A DNA stretch of 64,000 nt from Taenia hydatigena (GCA_036345935.2 JADWOT020000002.1:18849998-18913997), one strand, 5' to 3'. Numbered from the stretch's first letter, positions 34,077-45,969 are shown. The notes: generated by a model from the letters alone, not told the origin. Numbers and translations: made by a program.

Positions 34077-37000
34077 TTTCAATTGCCACATCAAGCAATT
34101 TTAGTGAAGCCTTTACATAATTTTTTGCCACAAGGAAGCGCTTATGGTCTCTTCAAACGTTCTTCTAAACAAAGCACATTTTCACTAGCAAACACGGCCG
34201 AAGTTAAAGTTTCATTTGCCTTTATTGTGTAAATGCGTGTAAGACCGACAAGGAGGTGTACAATAACGCATGAGACCATAAAATAGTGCTGCGGACAGTA
34301 ATGCATGTCCAGCACATGTGGATCATTTAGAATGAATCATTAAAATTAGAAATTAGTTGATAGAGAAAATAGGGCTGATGTCTTGTAGCCAACACCACCG
34401 CAATGTTCATGTCTTACTGAACTTCAGCATTATTTTCGCGCAGGACATGCATTCGCGTGTACTAAGTGGCATCTCTGTGACCTAATGCCTGATCTCGTAT
34501 TGAGGTGCGACTGCTGTGTAAATGGAAATGAGGAATTGATAGGTAAAGAGTGACGTCTTCGAAGTCAATGCATTCGACTGCATTGATTGCTGTATCCAAC
34601 CAAATCAAGTTCTGCGGCATAATGATTGGAGGTCAATATTCGTTAAGACGCCGTTTTAATACTTTGTCTGTTTGATTGTCGGCTTCGGCCCTAGTCGGGC
34701 GGTCTGGCCTCCAACACATGCCAGTAGTCCCTTCCCTCTGCTTGTTAAATACATACGCTCTGCCCTGGCAATAGACTTCCTTTGCAATCAAGGAAGCCGG
34801 GAGATGCTGCAATCATAATGACGTTTTTCAAAGTGCCCTTTTCAATTCCTACCACCGTAAGCTTTACTACTGAGCAAATATTCAGCATCATAATGCGCGT
34901 CTGATTTTCATCTTGTCGATTGTCTATATTTGTTTCAGTTTATGAACTGACTAAACAATTACATGGCAACATAACTACCTCTGCAAAATGATCGCCAGAT
35001 TAGTGTATAAAGTGGCCGAAAATTGCAAAAGGACGAATGGTGTTGCCAGATTGCGTAGCCTTAATCGAAATCACTCATACTCAGTCAGCGAGATGGGTAT
35101 TCACCGCAGAAACCACCCAGTAAAGGTCATTCGTGAACATTAAATCTGCACTTGAGAATCAAGAGTAGTCTTAGTCGTGTACTGCAATGGATATTGGCGA
35201 TCGACAAAGACTGCCGGACTTGCGAAAGCAACAGATATTATGTTACGACTGCTTGCGATTCTGTGGTAAGGAAGAGATCTCCATTAATGCCCCGTATCGT
35301 AAGCGAGTAGTCACAAACAATCTCAAACCGGCTGATTGGTAGCTTTGTTTTGAACGTAAAGTTGGATGTTTTTAGTGCAGAAAAGAATGAATTGCCGCAG
35401 AGATTTTCTACTTGATGCTAAATTTTTAAAGCGATTTTGCACTGCATTCCAGGAAGTAAATCAGTAAGAGCTCAGAAAAATTAATGCTTTCTCATAATGC
35501 ACTAAAATGTGTTCAGTGAGCACGAATAAAAGGTGTTGTTTCAGGACTCTTCTCACCTTGCAGAGGCTTGGAGAGCGGAAAGTGGATTGTGTTGATGATT
35601 GAGCGTCTAGTGGATGTCACCATTCCTCGAGTGAAATCGCAGCGCAGACGTGGTCGTAAAGCCTCGTCAAATGTCTCATCCCGACTGGTCATGTAGAGGT
35701 GCATCTAGCTGACTGCGGCTTTTCACTATGTTCGCCATCGTCCTCTCCTTGTCGCCATCTCTTCTCATCCCATTCCTGCTCCCATCTTCTATTGCAGCAC
35801 TGTACAATTTCACCTCCAAGCATGAATGTGGCACTTTCTTCGCAGTCTCGTGTAGATCAAAATTACAACTATACAATAAACGAGAGCAAAATTCTTGCTC
35901 CTTTTTGCAGATTAGTACGTAAAATTTGAACTCGTTCAACTCGAAATTCGCCCCCTCGAGTGGGTCATTACTACAGAATTGCATTCAGTGATGAAGGTTG
36001 ATATCGGCAACCCAACGTAAACGTTATTTGCCCTTGAAAGTAGGCTAACTCCATATGTTGGTCCATGTATTTTCAAGGTTCTACCTGTTCAATAATCTCT
36101 ATTTATCTAACGCCATCTGACTTTGGAATCCGTTCTTATAATGAAAATATTTGCTTTCACCTTGGTATCATTTGCCTATGTACCGACCTAGATCTGTTTG
36201 CAGGTCATACAGTGACAAAATTTGTGCTTAAAATCAACCACGGTTGGCATCACAAGTCGTATAATAACGTCATTTTACCTTGAAGGCAGTAAACGAAAAC
36301 TTGATTAATCGGCGACACGTATTTGTGACGCTCCTCTGAAATGTGTTATTCGCAGCTTAATCCAATTGTTATTTTTCTCTTCTTGGTGCATAAGAAGGCT
36401 GTGTAATCAAACCAATAAAAAATACACTTTGTTTATTCATTTGTTCCATCCGATCCTTTTCTCTGCTTTCAGTTGTCCCTTTCGATGTGCAGTCTTTAGT
36501 AGATGTCACACCTTACTAACCTTACATGTTAATCACGTTTCCCACTTTCCGCAACTCACTGATGTCAAAGCGACTCCCATATCCCTCTGTACCAAATAGC
36601 GCACCTTTCAGTAGCTCTTCCGCATAGCATCAGCATCAGCATTGCAGCACAACAAGGTCAGCTGACGAGGTACAGATCCCTCTCAAATAACACCATACCA
36701 GCGTCAGCCAGTGTGGTGAGTACTGCATCTTCTTTTGGCGTATTTCATGCCCGACTCAAAACCACTATTCTCAATTCTCTTTCCTTTGTTGTTGCTTAAT
36801 AACTTACAGTAGGTCTACCGAATCGGTAAAGAGTTCATACAAAGGTTCGAGGAGACCGGTGAATATGTATGGCTCCTACTTTTCGCTACCAATCTTGGTC
36901 GTACAAAGTGGCTGTATTTTCTAACCTTGGATTAAATTTAATTGCTTTAATCTTCAGTTTCGGATAGCATAGGTATCGGTGTTCAAGTGGTTCTTTAAGA

Positions 37001-37254
37001 GGATGTAATAAGCAGGCATCACGGCAATGTAATTGTCCTTCTGAACACAAACGCAAGCTTATAGTAGTGACTCTGTTTGTAAGGTATAGCACAAAAAAAC
37101 GAAACCAGCATTCGACTTTGGTTTTCCTGTCTACTAGTCGCCATTTCGGTTGCGATTAGCTACAAGTAAAGCGTATCCATGCAGGAGGAAAGTGCTGGCT
37201 GCCCTAAAAGTGCGGACATGCGGCACGGGTCGCTGGGAGCTAAACGGTTTATCT
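34077..37254. other. Long stretch without a supported gene
   Basis: Frames reach 102 codons (minus, 35676-35984) without motif. A plus frame at 35728-35922 begins with a signal-peptide-like stretch (MFAIVLSLSPSLLIPFLLPS) and is 64 codons long, but overlaps other open frames and is not called. A single minisatellite unit lies at 35955-35995. Confidence 0.3.
35955..35995 (+). repeat. Single diverged unit of the 53-base minisatellite
   Basis: CATTACTACAGAATTGCATTCAGTGA resembles the unit start of the array at 24873 (ATACTACAAAATTTCATCCAGTGAGAG). Confidence 0.4.
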
Positions 37255-37593
37255 TGAACGAAATTCGGTTCAAAAGGACACTTTTCATTGCAAATTAAGC
37301 AGTGGGCCGTAGTGTGTGCGAAAATTATGGGGGAAGACAGATGGATAGTCCGTTGTCATTATTTGTCAGTAGTATACATTCGCCTTGACTTCAGAGTGGA
37401 AGTTTTTCTTAAAAAAGAAGGCCTTGGAGACGGTTGGTTTGTGTGCAGACACGTACGGCTAAATAATGCAGGCAAAGTAATGCAGATATCTGCCTTAGAT
37501 TATAAAAAATTATTCTTAGTCGAACATTATGGAAATATTCCGCAAGTGGTGTCCTTACAGACATCCTTCTGTTTGACTACTATCCCGTGGTGA
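37255..37593 (+). pseudogene. Possible Tudor-domain fragment
   Basis: A frame without stops for about 110 codons to TGA 37591. It contains CAKIMGEDRWIVRC, which fits the first strands of an extended Tudor domain (alanine, acidic loop, D-x-x-W-Y-R-A), followed by RVEVFL, and later KKLFLVEHYGNIPQVVSL, which fits the hallmark F-x-V-D-Y-G-N-x-E-x-V-x-L strand pair. The D-Y of the DYGN box is H-Y here and the middle is longer than usual, so one or two domains may be collapsed or an insertion present. Tudor domains bind methylated arginine or lysine, often in germline RNA regulators. The frame is intact; no ATG or clear acceptor was settled. Alternative: chance similarity. Confidence 0.35.
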
Positions 37594-38117
37594 TACTAAA
37601 TGCACTGATCTGCAGAAAAGGACCAGGAATAAACAAGTAGGCGAGAAGGAGATCCACTCCATGTTTCTGGCCCTCGGTCAGCAGATATGGCACCCTTGTT
37701 AGTGTGCCCATCTTCGCTCATTCTGTTTAGCATGATAAAAATGTGTTCTCTTTTGGCATTAACACGCACCCTATCTTGGACGGTGCACATGAGACATGTT
37801 AAACAAAATCGCTTAAGCCACTTTCTCGATGTCGCACATTATCATATTCGTGCCGATTTGACACTGCACCTTCTTTCACAACTAAACACCTTAACTCAAC
37901 TCGTCGACAATGAGCGACGTCTTAATTTCGTGAGTTGGTGTCCCGAGACTGAGCCGTCAGTGCAACAATTCACTAAGCTTCCCATACACTCTCTTTGCAC
38001 GGGCCGGTAACATCGATTGACACTGTCACATGCCTTCACATTTGCAGAAATGGAGGTGCTGAAATGAGATGGTGGAGGAAAATAGTCTTCACCACGGATC
38101 GCCACCCTAGAAGTGGC
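37594..38117. other. Stretch with an unassigned ORF
   Basis: A plus frame 37687-38010 is open for 107 codons; its C-terminal half (e.g. LHLLSQLNTLTQLVDNERRL) looks protein-like, but I could not assign it. Confidence 0.2.
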
Positions 38118-38354
38118 TCTGGGGCCTTCATCTCTGCTCAGGTTCCCTTTGGCGAACGAGCATTGGTTTCCCCCATGCTAAGTCCAAAATCTGCATAAAA
38201 CTCAGATTTTTAATCCATTTTCCTCACTTGCAATCCAATGCCATCATTGCCGTGTTAAGTTATGCCTCAGCAATTCTGAGTTATGCTGACGTCTCCACAA
38301 TCGGGCTTCTGATGAGAATTCCTACACTTCTTTACGCATTTATTCTTATGTCAG
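38118..38354 (+). pseudogene. Cationic amino-acid transporter (SLC7A1-4 type) exon, broken
   Basis: Reads FGERALVSPMLSPKSA, in the place of the loop MFPxPRxxYAMA, then stops and shifts frame near 38197, then IKLRFLIHFPHLQSNAIIAV, in the place of L-x-F-R-F-L-x-x-V-H-x-R-T-x-T-P-V-I-A, and a membrane helix ending in IGLLMRIPTLLYAFILMSG, in the place of the very conserved L-M-S-I-G-T-L-L-A-Y-x-L-V. It ends at a donor (TCAG then GTACAG). This covers roughly transmembrane helices 7 to 9 of the 12-14-helix APC-family transporters that carry arginine and lysine across the plasma membrane. The frameshift and loss of the SIGT core make it non-functional as it stands. Confidence 0.55.
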
Positions 38355-40843
38355 GTACAGCCCAATTCTTCCACTCTTGTGCTGAGAGATGAGTTAATGC
38401 AATGTGCTCCCGTTATTTAATACCAATCGCACATGGGATAAAAGCTTAAGCATCACACACATGTGATACTAATAATTAGTGTGTCAATGTGGAGTGGATG
38501 CATTAACCACACAAGCGTATTCCTCCCACGCTTTTGTCCAATTTGGGCTTGTCTTGCCATTTCTTGTCACGTGGGTCTGCCAGATTCTGAGCGGGAGAAG
38601 TCATGACTACTCGAGCATCAGCCGTTTATGCTATTCTCACTTTGTTAATTCGTAGGTGTAATACAACCGTCAGATTTTCAATAGCGCCTAATTTCATGCA
38701 CAATTTGTTCACAATTCCTATATTTTGAATTTATGTTGCTAAGACAATGCCAGTAGAACAACTGTTTTTCAAACACTTTAGCGACATCCGATCGCCATCC
38801 GTTCATACTCTCTGGTTCCAGTGAATCTTAATGCAAGCGTTGCTAACAAACTGACTTCAACAACAAATTGCAAAATGTAAATGATTTGCAGAGCTTAAAC
38901 ACTGTTTAATGAGGATGGTGAGTAAACATCAAAATGACTTCTACATGTCATTTTTCCATTTGACTTCTAGAAGGTAGGAAGGAACCAAAAACTAAGTCTT
39001 ACAAACCGTGCAGTTTTTAATAAATTGGGTATTCAGCGATGAAGCAAAATAAGAACAGCGTCATTGTTTGCTTAAACGAGGCCTTTATCATGTTATTAAG
39101 CAGATGCAGTCTCCGAGTAATCACTCCCACTAGGCTCAATGGAATCAGAAATGTGGTGACCAATGAAAGCTGCACTTACAGAGCATCATGGCACAACTGA
39201 TTTGATGCATTATTCATTGGCAATGCCAAAGGTTTTTACCATCAATTCAAGTGGGTGAGGGGTAAGTATCGGCTCCCAACAAGCGCCGTGTTGTCTGTAG
39301 CCACAGGCCTCTTCGCACCTACACATGCTTAACAGTCATGATGCGGGCTAAGTAAATCCGAAAATGCAGCTTTCTTGGCTTATGGCTGCTAGGTGCCTGG
39401 GTGGTGGTCAAGCGTATCGCTTTGATTTGTGGAGCCTAACACTATTTTCTGCTAATCCAGTTAGCCTTCGGTGATACAGTCAGTCTACTGGTGGGACGAA
39501 GGGCGATTTGATTAAAAAAGTGTTTTTACTCCTTGGAGGCACCACGTTAGCTGAGCAACTGCTTTCCGAGGAACAAGCGATGAGCATATGACAAGGTGTT
39601 TCGAACTTGCTTTTGGACAATTATGGGGATCCTCTTCTCCTCTCTGCAAGCGTTCATTGGTATAAGAAGGTTGAGTGCTCTTAGACATCTCTAATGCATT
39701 GGTTAGAACTGTCAGTAGATGGCGTATTGGCAGGAGTTAGGGTGCGTCACTGTCTGCGTCAGGCGAATGGACCTGTTCCTCCAGAACAACATTTTATTGT
39801 CCTTCCACCTCCTGCCTAAAATGTGCATTCGAAGGAACTTGGCACTGCGTTTTCCCTCTTTTTTTAGCTACCCTTGTGCGTTGCCTTCACCATGTAGCTG
39901 AGTGGTTTTCTTTCTTTCACTTGTGCGTCGAATTCATCATTGTGATCGACTGGCAAGGCACCTATGTAGGATCGCATCCTGTTGTAATGCACGATTATCG
40001 GTGGAGTACAAATTTGTATGCTGCCAGCAAAGTATTTTATAGGTGAGTGAATCTTCGTTGCACTTTGCTTCTGGGTCTTTGTTTTACGACTAACAATGGA
40101 GGCATGTGATAACCAGAACAATCTCTCTTCTCCCCAATGCGGTTTGCATGTGGGACTAAACTTCAATTTTAGTAGAATCGCTAAGACGGATTGTTGATTG
40201 ATCACTTTTGCGATAGCAAACAACCACAACACTAGGACCTTAAATAACCCATGCGAGCGCGCATCCGCTAAGCGAAAAAACACTTGCTTAAATAAAAAAC
40301 AAGGGAACCTTGGTAAACGTGACGAAGATGAAGTATTAATGGGTGGTCGTTGACAGACAGCAGTAGTGTATGCTGTTCAGAGCACGCGAGCTACAAAATC
40401 CTGCACAGTACACAGAATGAAAAAGGAATGGATATAGAGATCTGCCTTTTACTAAAAATTCCATCTAATGTTAATCGTACTGAGCTAAGGCCAATTATGC
40501 ATCTCCAGTACACAGAAAATAAAGCAAATGTAAGAAGATTATGAGGATTTCCTCAGATCCCAATAATTGTATAGCATGGTGAATGGAATACGGGGAACGA
40601 AAACCTATCCTGGAGGCAGTGAAATCGAGTCACACGCGCCAACCCTTTCAGCTCTGCCACTGGCGTAGCTATTTTTGTTTCAATATTGACCATCTACTGT
40701 CAAATGAAGTAAAAACTGCATACAGAGGGGAAAACCTCTCATATACAAAGCATGGATGAGATCGCAGGAGAGCATAAACTACTACTTATAGGGCACCTTA
40801 GAGCCTAGATTGGGTCGCATCTCCTCCCAACCCAACGCTGAGG
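38355..40843. other. Long stretch with one unassigned minus ORF
   Basis: A minus frame at 39864-40283 is open for 139 codons; it has a hydrophobic start (FKVLVLWLFAIAKV) and a basic middle, without a recognised motif. Otherwise nothing supported. Confidence 0.25.
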
Positions 40844-41422
40844 CGGTTTTCATTGCTATATGTTCCTCCACTCGACGAAAAGATGGATGATCTTTATCGA
40901 ATCCGGTTTAACGCTTCCTCAATGCCAAACTTATTCATCCGTCCACCGAAGATAGCGTGCGGTCGTTTATTCTCACATCGCATTGAACTTAGCGAACGTC
41001 CATCGGCAGTCAATAAGAAGGAAGTTCAATCAAGAGCCGCCCAATAAGTGGACCTTTGCATTCAACTGCTAGACTATAGTATTTTTGGCCTCAGCGACGC
41101 TGTAGAGCCAGAAATGAGGGACGCTGAAATACATTATACCTCTGTTAGGTCTCCTGTCAAGCCTTCCAAACGCACATTTTCGTACTTGTGGTTTAAAGTT
41201 TACTCATCTAAATTTTGCGGCTCTCTTAAGTACTTAAGTAATGATGCCTACTGCCTGCTAACTAGCTGTCTCCACGTTCTCACATTGTTTTTGATGGCAC
41301 GGACATTATTTACTACCATTGAGTGGTCAGTCAAGCCTGTTATCAAAGTCCTGATTGTTCGCACCCCTGACTATGCTGCCTCTGCGGTGTCTGTTGATGA
41401 GGTTGTCTCTTTGTGGAAATGA
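40844..41422 (+). pseudogene. Nearly open 193-codon frame with one stop, unassigned
   Basis: One frame runs from about 40844 to a TGA at 41420, interrupted only by a TAA at 41045. The residues before and after the stop look protein-like (LYRIRFNASSMPNLFIRPPK; VEPEMRDAEIHYTSVRSPV), with a hydrophobic stretch (LLTSCLHVLTLFLMA) near the end. A single interruption in 193 codons is unusual for random DNA here. Family not recognised. It lies 1 kb upstream of the cyclase exon, on the same strand, but shows no cyclase or kinase-homology motif. Confidence 0.3.
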
Positions 41423-42425
41423 CTCGTCTGTGTGAAGGAGATGGTTAGCAAAGCTGAAGTCTACGAAGAGATCTTTAATTTTTTGGCAAGTCAGTCCGGT
41501 ATTTGATAGTTTATTAAACTCTGGCGACGCTGACATCACCTGACGAAAACCGTCCTCGGCTTTGCGTATGCGTTACACCAAATGCGCCAACAGGAAACAC
41601 ACTTGCACCTGATTGGCTTACGCAAAACCACGCCCCACGACAGTGGTTGGGTTCACGCATTAAATCAGACGCCAGCTATAGGCTAAAGGCCATGAAAAAG
41701 TCCTCGAACCCTCTGCATATTTTTACTACAGCTTGTATCTAGCACAACTGTCAAGAGTGTCCGGATATCATGAGAATTGGCAATCTTGATTTTAACCGCG
41801 ACGCTGATTAGGACAATGAAATTTGCGTTCCAGTGTCGCTTATCCATTTTTAGTGCAGTACCTTTCTAATAGTTTGGCGTGCGTTCGACAGGATTGGGAG
41901 GCTAAAGTCATCCATTTGGGCAGGTCAAGGGTTTTGGTGTGATTGATAGTTCCACAAAGAATTCTGCGACAAATGCGGTTTGGCAACTCAGCTTTATGTA
42001 GTTGGTGAGGCGCTGAGTTGCAACCTGTAGGGTTCTAGACGTACTTCTCTATTAATTCACCTTGGAGGGCAAGCAAAAAAAACACAAGTTAGACCTCCAA
42101 CTCGTTATATTCGATCGCTATCACAAGTACTCTGGTGCTCCTACCAGCATCGATGAAATGTGCTTCGAATCAAGCTTCACCGAGAAAGACGGAATGTGTA
42201 CTAACTGGTATTTACATTTGCCTGACCGTCTGTTTAACTTGTCCAAGTAGGATGGCAAACTGACGTATGGTGGAGATATTTGGTTTGATTCACAGGATCT
42301 CATGCCACCTCTCTTTGCTCATTAGTCTTACCAACACAGCTGTGTCTCCCTCAGTAATGCACAGGCACAGCCAAATAAAAGAGCTTGGTATGCACACTAT
42401 TAGATGCGAGATTCACTCTTTGCAG
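41423..42425. other. Probable non-coding or intronic sequence
   Basis: A 62-codon plus frame (42062-42250) has no motif. No upstream exon of the guanylate cyclase was recognised. Confidence 0.25.
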
Positions 42426-42690
42426 GTGGAAACGATAAGATACGCCTATATGGTGAAATCAGAACTGCCAGTCTGTAATGGACAGCTCCACGCAGCTGAG
42501 ATCGCCACGATGGTCCTTGATCAACTCAGTGCTTGTGACACTTTTACGATCAAGCATCTACCGCAGGTTCCCTTGAGGCTGCTCATCGGTCCGCATAGTG
42601 GTCAGTTGGATGCATATTCGACCTCGTTACCTTCCCGATCCGTGCGCGCGTGGTGCACATCAAGTTGGCAAAATAAATATCAAGGGCATA
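42426..42690 (+). pseudogene. Guanylate cyclase catalytic-domain exon, broken
   Basis: Right after an acceptor (CTCTTTGCAG) the frame opens with [20 protein letters not shown], continues [15 protein letters not shown], and reaches [10 protein letters not shown] at 42602. This is the centre of a class III nucleotide cyclase of the receptor guanylate cyclase type (family form VETIGDAYMVxSGLP..H..EIA...L......LR.G.HSG). A shift of frame with a short deletion is then needed to continue with RPRYLPDPC (family PRYCLFGDTVN). The metal-binding aspartate of the GDAYM motif is tyrosine here and the glycine is arginine, so activity is lost even apart from the frameshift. Such enzymes make cGMP at the plasma membrane. 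The acceptor sits at a natural place for an exon start. Confidence 0.75.
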
Positions 42691-43331
42691 TGTGCAATGA
42701 CTATGGCAAAAGGTCAGTCTGAGCTTGCAAGTTAATGTTGCACTTAGGTCATCGACTCGATCCCCGTGCGCTGGCTTTGCGCTGCATTCACGCTATGCGA
42801 CACCACCGAATAAAATTTTCAGTAATTTTAGCTTTGCATTTGATGTCCTTTTTGTGCCGACTGAATCGCTGTTAGCCAGATATCTTCAAAAAGTAGAAAG
42901 TGCTAACTAATTAGCATGCAGAATGCTTCCAGGAACTAGCTTTTAAATAAAGTAAGCCAACGCCAACGTTTTATTGGAGCTATAATCATGGGATGTTTTG
43001 CACAACATCGAAGGAGAGGTGCTTTGTTTGCTTGCTGGACCCTGTGTTGCTGGCGTAGTAGGGCTTACAATGACTCCTTACTGACTCTTTGATAATTCCT
43101 AATTAGTGGGATTGCTCTCACCTACTTTCCTCTCACCACCCTCTCAACATAAGATGTTCTTCCTTCAGCCTTTAGAACACACATCAGTAAAGAGACAAAG
43201 AGAATATTGGATGAAATCGGGGCAACCATTCTAAGCATCGCGGCTCAGTTGAATTTGGAGATAGTGTGAAGACGTGTTATTGGCTTACTAGCGGTGACAA
43301 TTTCCATAAGCCCTTACTTCAGCCTCCTCTA
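42691..43331. other. Non-coding stretch
   Basis: A 61-codon frame (42725-42910) without motif; nothing else. Confidence 0.3.
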
Positions 43332-43628
43332 CTAACAACGTAAGCATTGACACTTCCTACACGTTGGATTCTTGAAAAGTGGTTTTGCATAGTCCTCGTC
43401 GGTTGTGCAATGGTACTTGTTTAAGTTGACTTCGTTACTTTGTGGAACGATGATGATCAGAGTTTGATTGAACGATGAAGCATTTCCATTGGCATAAGAG
43501 CTCTGAAGATCTATCAAATATCGCCGTTTGACGAGGGCACCAGACGCGTTCACAACATTAATCGAGTGGGAACCAGTTCCAATTCGTGGATGAAGGCTTA
43601 CGAATACTAAGACCCAAACGAAACGCAA
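43332..43628 (-). CDS. Secreted/ER protein start, possibly ribophorin I-like
   Basis: An ATG-started minus frame of 98 codons. The first 20 residues form a signal peptide (MRFVWVLVFVSLHPRIGTGS). Then come an Asn-rich region with two N-x-S/T sites and the stretch LVKRRYLIDLQSSYANG followed by ASSFNQTLIIIVP. The pattern signal peptide, then L-V-K, I-D-L, A-N, S-S-F recalls the luminal N-terminus of ribophorin I (OST1), a subunit of the oligosaccharyltransferase in the endoplasmic reticulum. The full protein is about 600 residues, so this would be only the first exon. The last 15 residues (CRKCQCLRC) are unlike that family and may read into an intron. The similarity is modest; any small secreted protein remains possible. 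Confidence 0.35.
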   Translation of the reverse strand: MRFVWVLVFVSLHPRIGTGSHSINVVNASGALVKRRYLIDLQSSYANGNASSFNQTLIIIVPQSNEVNLNKYHCTTDEDYAKPLFKNPTCRKCQCLRC

Positions 43629-45308
43629 AGTAGATAAGCTGCACCGAACGCATTTGTAATAGACGAAAACGCAATAAAAAACCCGGCATAGACCTATTGC
43701 TCAGTATGCCTAGTAGAAGCAGTTGGAAATCATGAAACATGCACACGCCGAACTTAACAAAGCGTTACAGAGTTGCAAAATTCCATTCGCCACATCAATG
43801 AAACTATATCAAATTTCATCAAGAGCTTGATGTCTCGCTTAATTTAGGGATATTTGCTTCTAGGCCTCAAGAAACAAAGACGGTAAACCAAATTTCGCGA
43901 TTCTGCGCCAGGGCAAAACTGAATGCATGGAGATCAGCAAATTAAAAAATAACAACCTAATGGCAATAATTTGATTAACCCTTTTAATGTCTTCAATGCG
44001 AACGCTGACCCCAAAAGGTCCAAATCTCGCAACAAGGTAGAGCACTACGTGCTAAACCCAGGTTAACTTTAATCGGATACCATAAAAATGCATAAACCCT
44101 GAATCCGGTGCCAGATTTGTACCATCTAGACACTGCAGATGGACATAGTCACTTTAAATACGCAAAGCCATGGCTTAAAAATCGTGTGGAAAAATCGGCA
44201 TGTACATAAGTTAAAAGCAGTTGTTGTGTAGTGAAATTTTTAAACAAAGGTCTTAACACGAAAGTAAGGATGCTTATCTAGCTTAATTTATTTGACATTG
44301 CTCAGCACATGCCTGACAAATACTTGCATTGAGTAAAGTTTAGAGGATACGAGACTTAAGCCAAGCACAATTCGAGACCAGTACGTGGACTTATAACAGA
44401 GAGCATGAAAACACAATTTGTATATTCATTTTGGAAAAGCTTGTGTGAGATTTGAAAATTTGAATACATTGGCACTTGGTGGTGCTAAACATCGCAAAAT
44501 TCTCAGGCAGCAGGACAATTCTTGCTTTGAAGATGTTTATACTATTGCCGCTGTTTACCATGCATTGACTTTACGTGTCTCACACTACGCTAACAGTGTA
44601 GGAAACGCTGCTAATTATTTGTCCATCCATTTCTCACCTCGTACCTCCCGGAATAAGCCCTTTGGTTAATAGCGATTAATTTATGCTCTCAACCGTGAAT
44701 GCTTGATCAAATTGGAAATCCGGATTGTGTGTTTATGGGAGCATTGTCATAAGAGAGGGGTCCGAAATTGGGAATTCAAGATGTCCACCAGCAGGCGCAA
44801 GATATGCTTTGGCTCATTATGTGCCTGAGCATACCGTTGAATTTCCCAAACCAAGCATGCTACTTACAGCTAATAGGTGATCGCACTAAATGCTCAAATG
44901 AAGCAAAAATGAGCTATAACATTAGTTCTAACGAATGGTGGTCCTGCTTTCAAGCATATATTTTGGGTAAACGTCACTAAGCTTAGTTAACTAAAAGAGG
45001 TGGTATAGTTTGGTATTATCAAAAGTGCTTAAAGTAAACTCAAGGAAGTAAAACCAAGAACGAGGTGGAATAGATTGGTTTTGTGGGACTTGTAAAAAAA
45101 AATGAAATTTGGTTATGAAATTTGGTAATGAAGAGTTATGAAAGACATTTGGGCATTGCCACTTTGAATATAACCTAAAGCACAGTAGTAGTTTTTTAAT
45201 ATTTCTGAAGGTAAAGAGGAGATGGTGTTAACGTGCGGCACAGTCCGAGATGTTCTGCTATTGTGCTGATGTTTAGGATGGGAGAGAGGTGACGGCAACT
45301 ATCTCTGA
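43629..45308. other. Stretch without a supported gene
   Basis: Plus frames of 83 codons (44418-44669) and 70 codons (44768-44980) look moderately protein-like but have no motif. Nothing else seen. Confidence 0.25.
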
Positions 45309-45388
45309 CCTCGGGCCTAACCAGAGTCCAGTTGCAAGACTCCTCGCATCCGAAGCGAGGGTAATATGTCTAAACCACTACACCGCAT
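45309..45388 (-). tRNA. tRNA-Pro(CGG)-like pseudogene or SINE head
   Basis: On the minus strand a D-arm-like GGTGTAGTGGTTTAGA is followed by an anticodon arm with a perfect stem (CTCGC, loop TTCGGAT, GCGAG), giving anticodon CGG, and a T-arm-like TTGCAACTGGACTCTGG. The anticodon arm matches eukaryotic tRNA-Pro closely. The acceptor ends do not pair (TTATGC against GGCCCGAG), the region between the D-arm and anticodon arm is too long, and the B box is degraded, so it cannot be a working tRNA. tRNA-derived SINEs begin this way, but no second copy was noticed in the window. Confidence 0.5.
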
Positions 45389-45969
45389 AAATGAAGTTGG
45401 TAAATTAGTGACTGCAATTTTGCAATACATGGTTAGGCTTCTTCATATGAAAGGTGAGGTCTGGCAGCCTATTGGATAAGGAGGCGGTTTCCGGAGCCGG
45501 CGATTGTGGACTGGAGTTCTGCTCAGGATGCGTCTCCTTAGGTGTAGTCATCCATGGCCTCTGGGGGCGGGCGTTGGGTTGTCAGCTATTCTCCAAATTT
45601 ATGCTGCTGCCTCGTTGGTGTAAGGCGAATAAATAGAAGAGAAAAACAGAAGCACGAGATGCTCACCTTATTTGTTGTCTTTATCATATAAATGCAAATA
45701 ATAGTTGCACGGATTCCTCAACATAACACTTCTTAATTAGCTCCACGAAGCTTTTAGTAGGCAACATATTATATCTTACCAATCTTGGATGAGCTACCAC
45801 TTTCATATACTTTATTTTGTATAGCCTAGAATCAACAAAGCAACCAGTTCCTACCAAGTACTTACCTTTAGAAGTTTTATTCTTGTATATTCCTTTAATC
45901 CAGCTCTGTTGAGCTCCTCCTTGCAGAAGTTAAAAGTGTCCACTGGAACGGATAGCCAGTGGTGTAATT
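45389..45969. other. Non-coding stretch
   Basis: A 60-codon G-rich plus frame at 45454-45636 with no motif; could be the body of a SINE if the tRNA-like sequence is its head, but the orientation is opposite. Confidence 0.25.

Noticed and set aside
35728..35922. 64-codon frame with a signal-peptide-like start
   Set aside because: Overlaps another open frame of similar length in C/T-rich DNA, which readily gives Leu/Ser/Pro-rich hydrophobic stretches.
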